From NCBI RefSeq assembly GCF_017874545.1, contig NZ_JAGGLT010000001.1, positions 80,001 to 144,000 of the forward strand: 64,000 bases of DNA, written 5' to 3'. Below the pieces are notes generated by a model that worked only from the letters and a program-made list of their open reading frames with translations, searched no databases and was not told the DNA's origin. This DNA is from Thermoanaerobacterium butyriciformans. Its GTDB lineage: Bacteria > Bacillota > Thermoanaerobacteria > Thermoanaerobacterales > Thermoanaerobacteraceae. The position numbers and the translations under genes are program-made. This document shows positions 8,740 through 17,403 of the stretch, one piece after another (position 1 is the first letter of the stretch; each line of letters starts with the position of its first letter).

Positions 8740-9543
8740 ATGGAAGTTGGCATATCGACTGCTTGCTTTCACCCGGATTATCTTACAGAAGAAACTATTC
8801 CGATCATTGGAAATATGGGTATTAAAAAAGTTGAAGTTTTTTTAGAATCTTACAGTGAGTATGATGAAGATTTTTGCAAAGAGATGAAAGATAACCTTGA
8901 TAAATATGAAATCGAGGTTAATTCTATACATGCCATAGGGACACAGTTTGAACCGCAGCTTTTCTCAGCAACATCGAGGCAAAGGAAGGATGCATCAAAG
9001 ATGCTTCTAAAAGTGTTAAAGGCTGCCAAGATACTCGGTTCAAAGATCTATGTTTTTCATGGACCAGCACTTAAAAAAGATACACTTCCTAATATAGATT
9101 TTGAGAAAATCGCAAAATATACAGATTATATTGCTGACACTTCCGGAGAATATGGAGTTAAATTTTCTTGGGAAAATGTTTATTGGTGCTGGTTTTCGTA
9201 TCCTGAATTTGCAACATCCATAAAGCAAGTCACAAACAGCAAAAATATATATTTTACATTAGACATAAAACAGGCAATGAAAAGCAAAAAGGATCCCTTT
9301 GATTTTCTTAAAACTATGGGAAAGCAGCTTACAAATGTCCATTTGTGTGATTACGATTTAAGTGGCGAACTGCATCTGCCTGGTAAAGGAAATTTTGATT
9401 TTAGGAGACTGTATAAAGAGTTAAAGAATATCGATTACAGAGGATCGCTTATAATGGAGGTGTACAGAAACAATTATAAAGATCGGAAAGAGGTGGTTGA
9501 AAGCATTGAGTATCTCAAAAGTATCTTTGAAAAATATAAATAA
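8740..9543 (+). CDS. Sugar phosphate isomerase/epimerase (AP endonuclease 2 family TIM barrel)
   Basis: 267-aa TIM-barrel protein of the xylose-isomerase-like group. Expected metal ligands sit in YVFHGPALK, KFSWENVYW, YFTLDIKQA, NVHLCDYD and the late LIMEVYRNN. The family interconverts sugars or polyols or acts on phosphosugars; the substrate cannot be read from sequence. Start ATG follows AGGATGGTGA. It lies alone between pgi and the rnf operon. Confidence 0.78.
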   Translation: MEVGISTACFHPDYLTEETIPIIGNMGIKKVEVFLESYSEYDEDFCKEMKDNLDKYEIEVNSIHAIGTQFEPQLFSATSRQRKDASKMLLKVLKAAKILGSKIYVFHGPALKKDTLPNIDFEKIAKYTDYIADTSGEYGVKFSWENVYWCWFSYPEFATSIKQVTNSKNIYFTLDIKQAMKSKKDPFDFLKTMGKQLTNVHLCDYDLSGELHLPGKGNFDFRRLYKELKNIDYRGSLIMEVYRNNYKDRKEVVESIEYLKSIFEKYK

Positions 9544-9601
9544 TACCAGAGGCAAAAATCTTAATGAAGCAATTTAATTATTTTAAAAAGAGGTGTAAAC
9601 A

Positions 9602-10927
9602 TTGAAAACAAGGGAATATACATTTTTCGGTGGAATACATCCGAGATCTTATAAAGAATTATCTAATAAATATCCCATCGAAGAATATTTGCCTAAGTCA
9701 CAAGTTATCATACCTTTGCAACAGCATATAGGTGCTCCATGCACACCATTGGTTAAAGTAAATGACTACGTTAAAGTCGGGCAAAAAATCGGTGAAGCGA
9801 ATGGATTTGTTTCTGCTCCAGTACATTCTAGTGTATCGGGAAAGGTAGTTGCCATAGAAGATAGACCATCATCAAGCGGTAAGCTGGTAAAATCTATTGT
9901 TATTGAGTCAGATGGCGAATTTAATTATGATGACAATATTAAGCCAAATGAAGATATAAATAATTTAAAACCAGAAGAAATAAGATATATTGTAAGGGAA
10001 GCAGGTATAGTTGGTATGGGTGGTGCCACATTTCCAACTATGGTAAAACTAAATCCACCTTCAGATAAAAAAATAGACATTGTAATTTTAAATGGTGCTG
10101 AGTGTGAACCTTATTTGACAGCCGATCACCGTCTTATGCTGGAGAAACCTGTTGATATTGTACATGGGCTTTTAGCAATAATGAAAGCATTAGGGGCATC
10201 AAAAGGATATGTTGGGATAGAAGATAACAAACAAGATGCCATAAAGGAAATAAGAAAGGCCTGCAAAGAATATGAAGGTGTGGAGGTCGCCGTATTAAAG
10301 ACAAAATACCCGCAAGGTTCAGAAAAACACATTATAAAAGCAATAACGGGAAGAGAAGTTCCTTCAGGTAAAATACCAGCAGAAATAGGTGTTGTTGTTG
10401 ACAATGTAGGAACAGCTTTTGCTATTGCAGAGGCTATAAAATATGGCAAACCACTTATAGAACGTGTTGTCACTGTGACTGGCGAAGGAATCATGACACC
10501 AAAAAATCTTCGTGTCAAGATTGGCACACCATTTAGGGAGCTAATAGAATATTGTGGTGGATTCAAAGGAACACCAGGGAAAGTTATATCTGGCGGACCA
10601 ATGATGGGGATTGCACAGTATTCTATTGATGTACCAGTCATTAAAGGCACGTCAGGAATCCTAGTATTACCGGAAGATATGATAGCTTTAAAAAATCCCA
10701 AACCGTGTATTAAATGTGCAAGGTGTGTAGATGCATGTCCAATGAACTTATTACCACTTTTTATAAGTGCATACTCGTTGAAAAATGATTTTGACAAATG
10801 TAAAGAATATCATGCAGTTGACTGTATAGAATGTGGAAGTTGCTCTTATGTATGTCCATCTAAAAGGCCGCTGGTTGAATCCATCAGATTGGCAAAGGGT
10901 GAGATTCTAAGAAAGGGAAGGAAGTGA
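9602..10927 (+). CDS. rnfC: Rnf complex subunit C
   Basis: Peripheral subunit of the Rnf ferredoxin:NAD+ oxidoreductase, 441 aa, expected on the cytoplasmic face with the NADH/FMN site. The NuoF-like Rossmann region has GMGGATFPTMVK and NGAECEPYLTADHRLM. Two 4Fe-4S motifs are at the C-terminus: CIKCARCVDACP and CIECGSCSYVCP. Start is TTG 9602 after AGAGGTG. First gene of rnfCDGEAB, the order usual in Clostridia. A 61-base gap separates it from rnfD. Confidence 0.96.
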   Translation: MKTREYTFFGGIHPRSYKELSNKYPIEEYLPKSQVIIPLQQHIGAPCTPLVKVNDYVKVGQKIGEANGFVSAPVHSSVSGKVVAIEDRPSSSGKLVKSIVIESDGEFNYDDNIKPNEDINNLKPEEIRYIVREAGIVGMGGATFPTMVKLNPPSDKKIDIVILNGAECEPYLTADHRLMLEKPVDIVHGLLAIMKALGASKGYVGIEDNKQDAIKEIRKACKEYEGVEVAVLKTKYPQGSEKHIIKAITGREVPSGKIPAEIGVVVDNVGTAFAIAEAIKYGKPLIERVVTVTGEGIMTPKNLRVKIGTPFRELIEYCGGFKGTPGKVISGGPMMGIAQYSIDVPVIKGTSGILVLPEDMIALKNPKPCIKCARCVDACPMNLLPLFISAYSLKNDFDKCKEYHAVDCIECGSCSYVCPSKRPLVESIRLAKGEILRKGRK

Positions 10928-10988
10928 TTGTGGTTGGAAAGATATAAGAATAAGCTAAACTTTATAGAATTTTGCAGGGGGTTATAGA

Positions 10989-11936
10989 ATGGAAAACAAA
11001 TTATATGTCACATCATCACCTCATTTTAGGTCAGAAGATAGTGTTGAAAGAATAATGCTTGATGTTGTAATAGCTCTAATGCCAGCACTTATAGCAGGCA
11101 TCATAATTTTTGGCATTCGTGCGTTATTTATAACGGTATTATGTGTTGCTTTTTCGGTTGCGACAGAAGCGGTAATACAAATTTTGACACATAAAGATGT
11201 AACAATAAATGATTTTAGTGCTGTTGTTACAGGGATACTATTGGCATTTAATCTTCCTGTATCAGTACCTTGGTGGATTGCAGCAATAGGATCTATATTT
11301 GCTATAGCAATAGTTAAGCAAGTGTTTGGCGGATTGGGGCATAATTTCATGAATCCAGCGCTAGCTGCAAGAGCGTTTTTACTTGCATCATGGCCAGTAC
11401 CTATGAGCCACTTTACTGTGGATGGAATAGCCAGTGCTACACCACTTGCCATAATCAAAGGCACTGAAGCATCAGGTAATCTGCCGTCTCTTTTCAATAT
11501 GTTTATAGGTTTAAAAGGTGGTGTAATTGGAGAGGTATCAATTTTTGCTTTATTGATTGGTGCAGTATATCTGCTTATAAGGAGGGTAATAACACTTAGA
11601 ATACCTTTAAGCTATATTCTGACAGTTGCAGTTTTAACATGGGTGCTTGGTAAGAATGGCTTATTTACTGGCGATCCGTTATACCATATAATGGCAGGTG
11701 GACTTATTCTTGGTGCATTTTTTATGGCGACAGATTATACTACATCACCGGTTACGCCTAAAGGTCAGATAATTTTTGGAATTGGATGCGGCATTTTTAC
11801 TTCAATCATAAGGCTTTATGGTGGATATCCTGAAGGTGTATCTTATTCAATTCTTCTAATGAATATAGCTACACCTATCATAGACAAATATACAGCGCCG
11901 AAAGTATTCGGGGAGGTAAAAACTAGTGAACAGTAA
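10989..11936 (+). CDS. rnfD: Rnf complex subunit D
   Basis: Membrane subunit of Rnf, 315 aa, many hydrophobic segments. It carries the NqrB/RnfD core GGLGHNFMNPALAARAFL and the late ATDYTTSPVTPKGQ. A covalent FMN on a threonine is known for the family. Start ATG 10989 follows GCAGGGGG. It overlaps rnfG by 11 bases, so translation is probably coupled. Confidence 0.95.
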   Translation: MENKLYVTSSPHFRSEDSVERIMLDVVIALMPALIAGIIIFGIRALFITVLCVAFSVATEAVIQILTHKDVTINDFSAVVTGILLAFNLPVSVPWWIAAIGSIFAIAIVKQVFGGLGHNFMNPALAARAFLLASWPVPMSHFTVDGIASATPLAIIKGTEASGNLPSLFNMFIGLKGGVIGEVSIFALLIGAVYLLIRRVITLRIPLSYILTVAVLTWVLGKNGLFTGDPLYHIMAGGLILGAFFMATDYTTSPVTPKGQIIFGIGCGIFTSIIRLYGGYPEGVSYSILLMNIATPIIDKYTAPKVFGEVKTSEQ

Positions 11937-12543
11937 AAATGATATTTTAAAGACAGGTATTATTCTTTTGGTTGTTACAGGCATAGCTGCGATAGTGTTA
12001 GGCTTTTTTAATTTCATTACTGAAAGACCTATTGCAAAGCAGCTTGAAAACACATATATGGAAGCAATGAAAGCTGTACTTCCTGCAGAACAATATACAA
12101 AACTTGATTTAAGTAAGTACAAATTTAATTTTGATACATCAGGCGACTCAAAATTAACACCAGATCCGAAACTTATTGAAGAAATAAACGAGGGGAAATC
12201 CAGTGGCAATGTTGTTGGATATGTAATAAAAGTTGCACCACAAGGATTTGGCGGGCCTATTGAAGAAATGATAGGAATAGATAAAGATGGCAAAATAACA
12301 GGAATAAAGATAGTAAATCAATCGGAGACACCTGGACTTGGTGCAAAATCGGAAGATGCAAATTGGAACAAACAGTATAAAGACAAAAAGGCAGATAAAG
12401 ATTTGACAGTTGTAAAGACAACTCCAACTCAGGACAATCAGATTCAAGCGATAACTGGTGCTACAATAACATCAAGAGCTGTTACAAAAGGTGTAAATAC
12501 AGCCATAGAAGCATACAAAGTTATTGTTGGGTCAAATAAGTGA
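11926..12543 (+). CDS. rnfG: Rnf complex subunit G
   Basis: Single-TM flavoprotein subunit, 205 aa: TM about residues 10-29, then an extracytoplasmic FMN-binding domain. The flavinylation motif TGATIT is at about 177-182, so an ApbE-type transferase is needed elsewhere in the genome. Start GTG 11926 lies in the end of rnfD, after GGGGAGG. Confidence 0.94.
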   Translation: MNSKNDILKTGIILLVVTGIAAIVLGFFNFITERPIAKQLENTYMEAMKAVLPAEQYTKLDLSKYKFNFDTSGDSKLTPDPKLIEEINEGKSSGNVVGYVIKVAPQGFGGPIEEMIGIDKDGKITGIKIVNQSETPGLGAKSEDANWNKQYKDKKADKDLTVVKTTPTQDNQIQAITGATITSRAVTKGVNTAIEAYKVIVGSNK

Positions 12544-12553
12544 GGTGTTTTAT

Positions 12554-13228
12554 ATGAGTATATTTAAAACATTTAAAAACGGTATATGGAAAGAAAATCC
12601 TATATTCATCCAAGTTATTGGCATGTGTCCTACGCTTGCAGTGACAACTGCAGCCATAAATGGCATAGCTATGGGAATAGCAGCTACATTTGTCCTTTTC
12701 TTTTCAAATATATTAATATCTTTATTGAGGAAAGTTACACCAGATAAGATTAGGATCCCAATTTTTATCGTAGTAATAGCCACTTTTACAACTATAATAG
12801 GAATGCTAATTAAAGCATTTTCTCCAGATCTTGACAAAGCCCTTGGAATATATATACCACTTATCGTTGTGAACTGCATGATAATGGCAAGAGCTGAAGC
12901 ATTTGCATATAAGAATACTGTTTTGCAGTCTGCGGCAGATGGACTTGGTATGGGTTTGGGATTTACATTGGCACTGTTTATACTGGGGTCCATAAGAGAA
13001 ATAATAGGTAATGGCTCGGTATTTGGAATATCGCTGTTTGGACCAAATTATCAACCTGCATTGATATTTATAATGCCACCAGGAGCATTTATAACATTAG
13101 GCCTTCTTCTTGGATTCTTTAGATTACTGGAAAGTGTTCAAAAAAATAGGAAGGAGAAATCAATAAAAAAGAAGGTATTGTTGGGAGGTGCATCACATGC
13201 TGACAAAGCTTATACTTATACTGATTAG
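12554..13228 (+). CDS. rnfE: Rnf complex subunit E
   Basis: Integral membrane subunit, 224 aa, about six TM segments, RnfA/RnfE/NqrD family. The N-terminal [20 protein letters not shown] and later [18 protein letters not shown] are the paired half-channel motifs with conserved cysteines. Start ATG 12554 after GAGGTG replaces a longer TTG frame. Its last 32 bases overlap rnfA. Confidence 0.94.
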   Translation: MSIFKTFKNGIWKENPIFIQVIGMCPTLAVTTAAINGIAMGIAATFVLFFSNILISLLRKVTPDKIRIPIFIVVIATFTTIIGMLIKAFSPDLDKALGIYIPLIVVNCMIMARAEAFAYKNTVLQSAADGLGMGLGFTLALFILGSIREIIGNGSVFGISLFGPNYQPALIFIMPPGAFITLGLLLGFFRLLESVQKNRKEKSIKKKVLLGGASHADKAYTYTD

Positions 13229-13775
13229 TTCTATACTTGTAAATAATTTTGTATTAGTGAGATTCTTAGGTGAATGTCCTTTTCTGGGTGTTTCAAAGAA
13301 AATCGAGACAGCACTAGGGATGGGCATAGCCGTTACATTTGTAATGACAATAGCATCTGCTTTTGCATATATAGTGTATAATATGATACTTGTGCCATTA
13401 GGTTTGTCTTACCTTGAGACAATAGCATTTATACTTGTAATAGCTTCACTAGTACAATTTGTAGAAATGGTAATAAAAAAATCAAGTCCAGCTTTGCATC
13501 AGGCGTTAGGCATATATTTACCGCTTATAACGACAAACTGTGCAGTTTTAGGTGTTGCACTCTTAAATGTTCAAGAAAATTATAACTTCATTGAGGCAGT
13601 TGTGAACGGATTTGGTTCTGCTGTAGGATTTACGCTTGCGATTGTTTTATATGCTGGGATAAGGGAAAGGTTAGAACTTGCACCAATTTCAAAAGTGCTG
13701 GAAGGATTTCCGATAGCCCTTATTGGTGCAGGCCTAATGTCAATAGCTTTTCTCGGTTTTCAAGGTTTAATATAA
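13197..13775 (+). CDS. rnfA: Rnf complex subunit A
   Basis: Integral membrane subunit, 192 aa, homologous to RnfE with opposite expected topology. Motifs: [18 protein letters not shown] and [18 protein letters not shown]. The cysteines of RnfA and RnfE are thought to hold a shared Fe-S centre. Start ATG 13197 follows GGGAGGTG, inside the end of rnfE, consistent with coupled expression. Confidence 0.94.
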   Translation: MLTKLILILISSILVNNFVLVRFLGECPFLGVSKKIETALGMGIAVTFVMTIASAFAYIVYNMILVPLGLSYLETIAFILVIASLVQFVEMVIKKSSPALHQALGIYLPLITTNCAVLGVALLNVQENYNFIEAVVNGFGSAVGFTLAIVLYAGIRERLELAPISKVLEGFPIALIGAGLMSIAFLGFQGLI

Positions 13776-13788
13776 AGGAGTGCTTTGG

Positions 13789-14628
13789 ATGAGTGGAATA
13801 TTGCCATATTTGATATTTCCATTAGCAAGTCTTGGAGGAATGGGCTTAGTATTTGGAATAGTTTTAGCATATGCATCTAAAAAATTTGAAGTTCAGGTTG
13901 ATCAAAAGGAAGTAGAAGTTAGAAATGCTCTTCCCGGAGCTAATTGTGGTGCATGTGGATATCCAGGCTGTGATGGATTCGCACATGCAGCATTAATGGG
14001 TGATGCACCAATAGACGGATGTAAAGTAGGAGGACCATCTGTTGCCAAAAAAGTTGGGGCTATCATTGGTGTCAGAACAGATGTCAGCAGCAAAAAGATG
14101 GTGGCATTTGTTAAATGCAATGGTACGAGGAAAAATGCATCAGAAAAATATAAATATTTTGGCATCGATGATTGTAGGTCAGCAGTGCAGTACCAAGAGG
14201 GATCAAAAGATTGCCGTTTTGGATGTCTTGGCCTTGGAACTTGTGAAAAATTATGTCCATTTGACGCTATACATGTAAACGGTGATGGAATTGCTATTGT
14301 AGATGAGGGTAAATGTACTGGCTGCGGAATTTGCGTAGATGCATGTCCAAAAAATATAATAGAGCTAGTTGATGCGGAAAGTAAGACTAGAGTCATATGT
14401 TCTAACATTCATAGAGGCAAAGATGTAAGGCCAGTGTGTACAGTTGGATGTATAGGATGCAAAGCGTGCGAAAGAGCATGTAATTATGATGCTATACATG
14501 TTATAAACGATCTGGCGAAAATAGATTATGAAAAATGTACATCATGCATGGCTTGTGTTGAAAAATGTCCTACCGACTCTATATATCCATTTAAGTCTAG
14601 TTTAATTGCAAATAAGACAAATGTATAA
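13789..14628 (+). CDS. rnfB: Rnf complex subunit B (polyferredoxin)
   Basis: Ferredoxin-accepting subunit, 279 aa: an N-terminal TM, then the four-cysteine Fe-S domain NCGACGYPGCDGFA, then ferredoxin-like clusters (CTGCGICVDACP, CIGCKACERAC, CTSCMACVEKCP). It passes electrons from reduced ferredoxin into the membrane subunits. Start ATG 13789 follows AAGGAG; an earlier TTG at 13780 lies on the ribosome site. Confidence 0.95.
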   Translation: MSGILPYLIFPLASLGGMGLVFGIVLAYASKKFEVQVDQKEVEVRNALPGANCGACGYPGCDGFAHAALMGDAPIDGCKVGGPSVAKKVGAIIGVRTDVSSKKMVAFVKCNGTRKNASEKYKYFGIDDCRSAVQYQEGSKDCRFGCLGLGTCEKLCPFDAIHVNGDGIAIVDEGKCTGCGICVDACPKNIIELVDAESKTRVICSNIHRGKDVRPVCTVGCIGCKACERACNYDAIHVINDLAKIDYEKCTSCMACVEKCPTDSIYPFKSSLIANKTNV

Positions 14629-14663
14629 TATTGAATAAGAATTTCTTTAAATGAGGTGTTATG

Positions 14664-15077
14664 ATGGTTGAAAAAGGATGCGTTGCCAATATAAAAGATG
14701 GAAAAGCAAAAGTTGAGCTATTAAGAAATGATATGTGCGGGAAATGCCATGCATGTGATATGGGAAGCAATAACAGAATGATGGTTGAAGTTGATGCAAT
14801 TGATGAATTAAAAGTTGGTGATAATGTTTTATTAGAAATTAAAGAAACTTCAATGTTAAAGGCTACTATGATAATGTATGGCATACCGCTTTTATTTTTC
14901 TTTGTAGGTGTGTTTGTTGGTTATGCCATAGCAAATATGTTTGGAATAGATAATTTTTCACAAATGATAGAGGCTATATCGGGACTGTTATTTACAGCTA
15001 TATCATTTATAGGCATTAAATACTATAGTAAAAAGGTAATAAATAAAGAATACAAACCTGTCATTAAAAAAATATAA
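14664..15077 (+). CDS. RseC/MucC-family membrane protein
   Basis: 137 aa with the RseC pattern: an N-terminal cysteine-rich stretch (GCVANI, CGKCHACDMGSN), a small beta domain and two TM segments (about 70-90 and 105-121). In gammaproteobacteria, RseC-family members sit with rsx/rnf genes in SoxR-reducing systems. Here it follows rnfB by 35 bases, suggesting an accessory role for Rnf (assembly or redox tuning), which is inference. Start ATG 14664 has better spacing to GAGGTG than ATG 14661. Confidence 0.78.
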   Translation: MVEKGCVANIKDGKAKVELLRNDMCGKCHACDMGSNNRMMVEVDAIDELKVGDNVLLEIKETSMLKATMIMYGIPLLFFFVGVFVGYAIANMFGIDNFSQMIEAISGLLFTAISFIGIKYYSKKVINKEYKPVIKKI

Positions 15078-15087
15078 AATGCATATG

Positions 15088-15195
15088 ATTCCACTGCAAA
15101 ACTGATTATTATCTAGTTTTATGCAATTCCAAAATTTACCTAAATTTAAAAATGTTTTATCTAATAATAGATAAAGAAGACTTTTGCAGTGGGAT
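15088..15195. mobile_element. MITE-like element, 108 bp with terminal inverted repeats
   Basis: The ends are inverted repeats of about 28 bp that match at 22 positions, with the shared core CCACTGCAAAA (15091-15101) and its complement (15182-15192). The interior is AT-rich, has no ORF, and holds a 7-bp hairpin TTATCTA / TAGATAA (15157-15174). It sits between two convergent genes. No clear target-site duplication was found. It may be a non-autonomous insertion element or a simple hairpin region. Confidence 0.45.
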
Positions 15196-15245
15196 TTCAT
15201 AATATTTTAATAATTAAAACCCTTTATTTGTGCAACTTAACATTT

Positions 15246-16175
15246 TCATGATTTGCCAGGCACCATTTGTTTGATTCCGTTAGAATCCAATGCAATGCCG
15301 TAACCGTATGCTAAAGTTGAAAAATTTAATTCAGCCTGTTGCAATGGTATTCCTTTAATTGTGACATTTTTTAATTCGCCTATCCCCACACCTCTTTTGG
15401 CACATTGAAATAGATAATTTACCCCTTGAGGCATAAATCCAAACATTCTGGCACCTACCGTATCAGTTGCTACAGGATCAGTTCCTGCTATTATCATGTT
15501 TGCATTGATAGGCTTTCCTTCAGATGGGCCTGTGCCTATCGTCGCTTCTTGCCCACTTAAAATCGTAAGATCTATAGAGATTTTTTCTGCCATAGCTCTT
15601 ATGAAGTTGTGTAGATCATCATGTATCCCTAGATTTTTTTTCGGGAATCCATGTATTTCTGCAGGAGGCCAGCTTAAAGCTATGTTTTTTATTCCAAGGG
15701 ATACAGTTGCTTCCTCGTGTATCTTCATCTGGGTGAATGAAATCAAAACGTCCATCTTTTCATAAAGCTCATTTACTTTTGTAGACTTAACGAGGCAATC
15801 GTCCAGCAAAAGCTCTACATAAGGTCCATAATTTAAATCCACGAATTCTACGCCCTCTTCTGATATGACTTTATCAATGCCATTATCTGACATGACTTTT
15901 GGCGTAGGATCACCGCCAGAACCAGCAGCGATCACTATTCTTCCGGGATTTTTCGATTTTATATACCTGATTAATGCCCTTAATGTATTTGGACCGACTA
16001 TTGTACCGCTTTGTGGCGGTTTGCTTTTGACAAAATTAGGTGTGATCACAACTGTGTTGCCTGCATCTATTAAATTTTGAAGTGGAAGTAAATTTAATGC
16101 ATTGTTTAGATTTTCTACTTCATCAGGCCCCGTTGTGATGGAAACTACAGGTTCGACTATTTTTCTGTATCTCAT
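15246..16175 (-). CDS. DUF362 domain-containing protein
   Basis: 309-aa protein of the DUF362 family, function unknown. Recognisable stretches are VVITPNFVKSKPP, IVIAAGSGGDPTPKVM, the long segment ending in ALSWPPAEIHGFP, and NMIIAGTDPVATDTVGARM. Many DUF362 proteins carry a ferredoxin domain; this one lacks it and has only a few cysteines. Start ATG 16175 follows GAGGTGA. It is monocistronic and divergent from the metF riboswitch promoter. Confidence 0.85.
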   Translation of the reverse strand: MRYRKIVEPVVSITTGPDEVENLNNALNLLPLQNLIDAGNTVVITPNFVKSKPPQSGTIVGPNTLRALIRYIKSKNPGRIVIAAGSGGDPTPKVMSDNGIDKVISEEGVEFVDLNYGPYVELLLDDCLVKSTKVNELYEKMDVLISFTQMKIHEEATVSLGIKNIALSWPPAEIHGFPKKNLGIHDDLHNFIRAMAEKISIDLTILSGQEATIGTGPSEGKPINANMIIAGTDPVATDTVGARMFGFMPQGVNYLFQCAKRGVGIGELKNVTIKGIPLQQAELNFSTLAYGYGIALDSNGIKQMVPGKS

Positions 16176-16274
16176 AAAATCACCTCACATATATCTTTTC
16201 ACATTTTAAAAAAAATAAAAGTTAATTGCAGCATAAAACACCAAGGAATTTTAATGATTCAACAAATATTTCAT

Positions 16275-16303
16275 TGACATTTAAGCATCTGGATTGTATT
16301 ATA
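16275..16303 (+). promoter_or_regulatory. Promoter of the SAM riboswitch-metF-metH unit
   Basis: -35 TTGACA (16275-16280), 17-bp spacer, -10 TATTAT (16298-16303). A better hexamer TATAAT lies 5 bases further but with a 22-bp spacer. Confidence 0.65.
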
Positions 16304-16328
16304 TAATTTAACAAATTAATATAATAAA

Positions 16329-16423
16329 CTCTTATCAAGAGTAGCGGAGGGACTGGCCCTATGAAGCTCGGCAACCGGATATCACGGTGCCAATTCCAGC
16401 AGCATATCGCTGAAAGATGGGAG
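16329..16423 (+). ncRNA. SAM-I (S-box) riboswitch
   Basis: P1 pairs CTCTTATC (16329-16336) with GATGGGAG (16416-16423). Conserved S-box core segments are present: GGAGGGACTGGCCC, ATGAAGC, CGGCAACC, CACGGTGCCAATTCC and GCTGAAAGATG. Binding of SAM should favour the downstream terminator and shut off metF-metH. Confidence 0.97.
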
Positions 16424-16430
16424 CATATTT

Positions 16431-16463
16431 ATCTCTTCTTTTGGCGAAGAGATTTTTTTATTT
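16431..16463 (+). terminator. Expression-platform terminator of the SAM riboswitch
   Basis: Perfect 8-bp stem ATCTCTTC (16431-16438) / GAAGAGAT (16446-16453), followed by a T run. It is the switchable terminator between aptamer and metF. Confidence 0.9.
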
Positions 16464-16481
16464 TTATCAGGAGGGGTTATA

Positions 16482-17381
16482 TTGTTAAATTCAAAAAATT
16501 TATGTCAAAAGCTCACTAACCGTGAATTTGTTGTTACTGTTGAGATGTCAACGCCAAAAGGAGCTGATATTTCAAATTCTATTGAAGAAGCAAGAAAATT
16601 ATATGGAATAGCAGATGCTTTAAATATAACTGATTGTCCTATGGCAAACATGAGGATGAGTCCGATTGCGCTTGCACATCTTTTGCAAAATCATCTGAAT
16701 ATAGAAACTATATTCCATCTAACTTGCAGGGATAGAAATCTTATAGGTCTTCAGGCAGAGCTTTTAGGGGCATATGCCCTTGGAGTAAGAAATATTCTTG
16801 CATTGACAGGAGATGACCCTAAACGTGGAGACGTACCTCAAGCAACTGGTGTATACGATGTGGATTCTATAGGGTTAATTAAGATTGCAAAATCGTTAAA
16901 CAATGGATTTGACTACAGTGGAAACAGACTGGAGTCATCCACAAGCTTTTGTATAGGTACTACAGCAAATCCAAATGATTTAAGCAAGGAAGCAATAGAA
17001 AAATTAAAGATAAAAATAGAAAATGGGGCATCTTTCATACAGACACAACCTGTTTATGATGAGAAAATTTTATATAGGTTCCTTGATGCAATAAACGAGT
17101 TTGATATACCGGTTTTAGTAGGTGTTTTGCCACTTAAAAGCTACAAGATGGCCGTAAACTTAAATGAAAAAGTGCCTGGTATTGAAGTGCCTGACTACAT
17201 CATTGAAAGATTAAAAAACAGCGGAAAAGGCGAAGGAACAAAAATTGCAGTAGAATTTATAAATAAGATAAAAAATGTGATAAATGGTGTTCATATTATG
17301 CCACTTGGAAGGACGGATATAGTCGTCGATATTGTCAACGGTGTGAAAAATATGAAGACAGATGTTAAAGAAGTTTTGTAA
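16482..17381 (+). CDS. metF: Methylenetetrahydrofolate reductase
   Basis: Reduces 5,10-methylene-THF to 5-methyl-THF, the methyl donor for MetH, 299 aa. Family segments are REFVVTVEMSTPKG, HLTCRDRN, ILALTGDDPKRGD and FIQTQPVYDE. The start is TTG 16482 after AGGAGGGG. It lies directly under the SAM riboswitch and 22 bases before metH, forming one unit for methionine regeneration. It could also feed a methyl branch of one-carbon metabolism, but no other such genes are in view. Confidence 0.93.
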   Translation: MLNSKNLCQKLTNREFVVTVEMSTPKGADISNSIEEARKLYGIADALNITDCPMANMRMSPIALAHLLQNHLNIETIFHLTCRDRNLIGLQAELLGAYALGVRNILALTGDDPKRGDVPQATGVYDVDSIGLIKIAKSLNNGFDYSGNRLESSTSFCIGTTANPNDLSKEAIEKLKIKIENGASFIQTQPVYDEKILYRFLDAINEFDIPVLVGVLPLKSYKMAVNLNEKVPGIEVPDYIIERLKNSGKGEGTKIAVEFINKIKNVINGVHIMPLGRTDIVVDIVNGVKNMKTDVKEVL

Positions 17382-17403
17382 TCACTGTAAGGAGATGTAT
17401 CAA

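Noticed and set aside
10126-10797. 223-codon minus-strand frame inside rnfC
   Set aside because: It is antisense to a clearly coding rnfC, has no ribosome site and resembles nothing; long shadows are common opposite such genes.
13902-14408. 168-codon minus-strand frame inside rnfB
   Set aside because: Antisense to conserved ferredoxin motifs; no independent signals.
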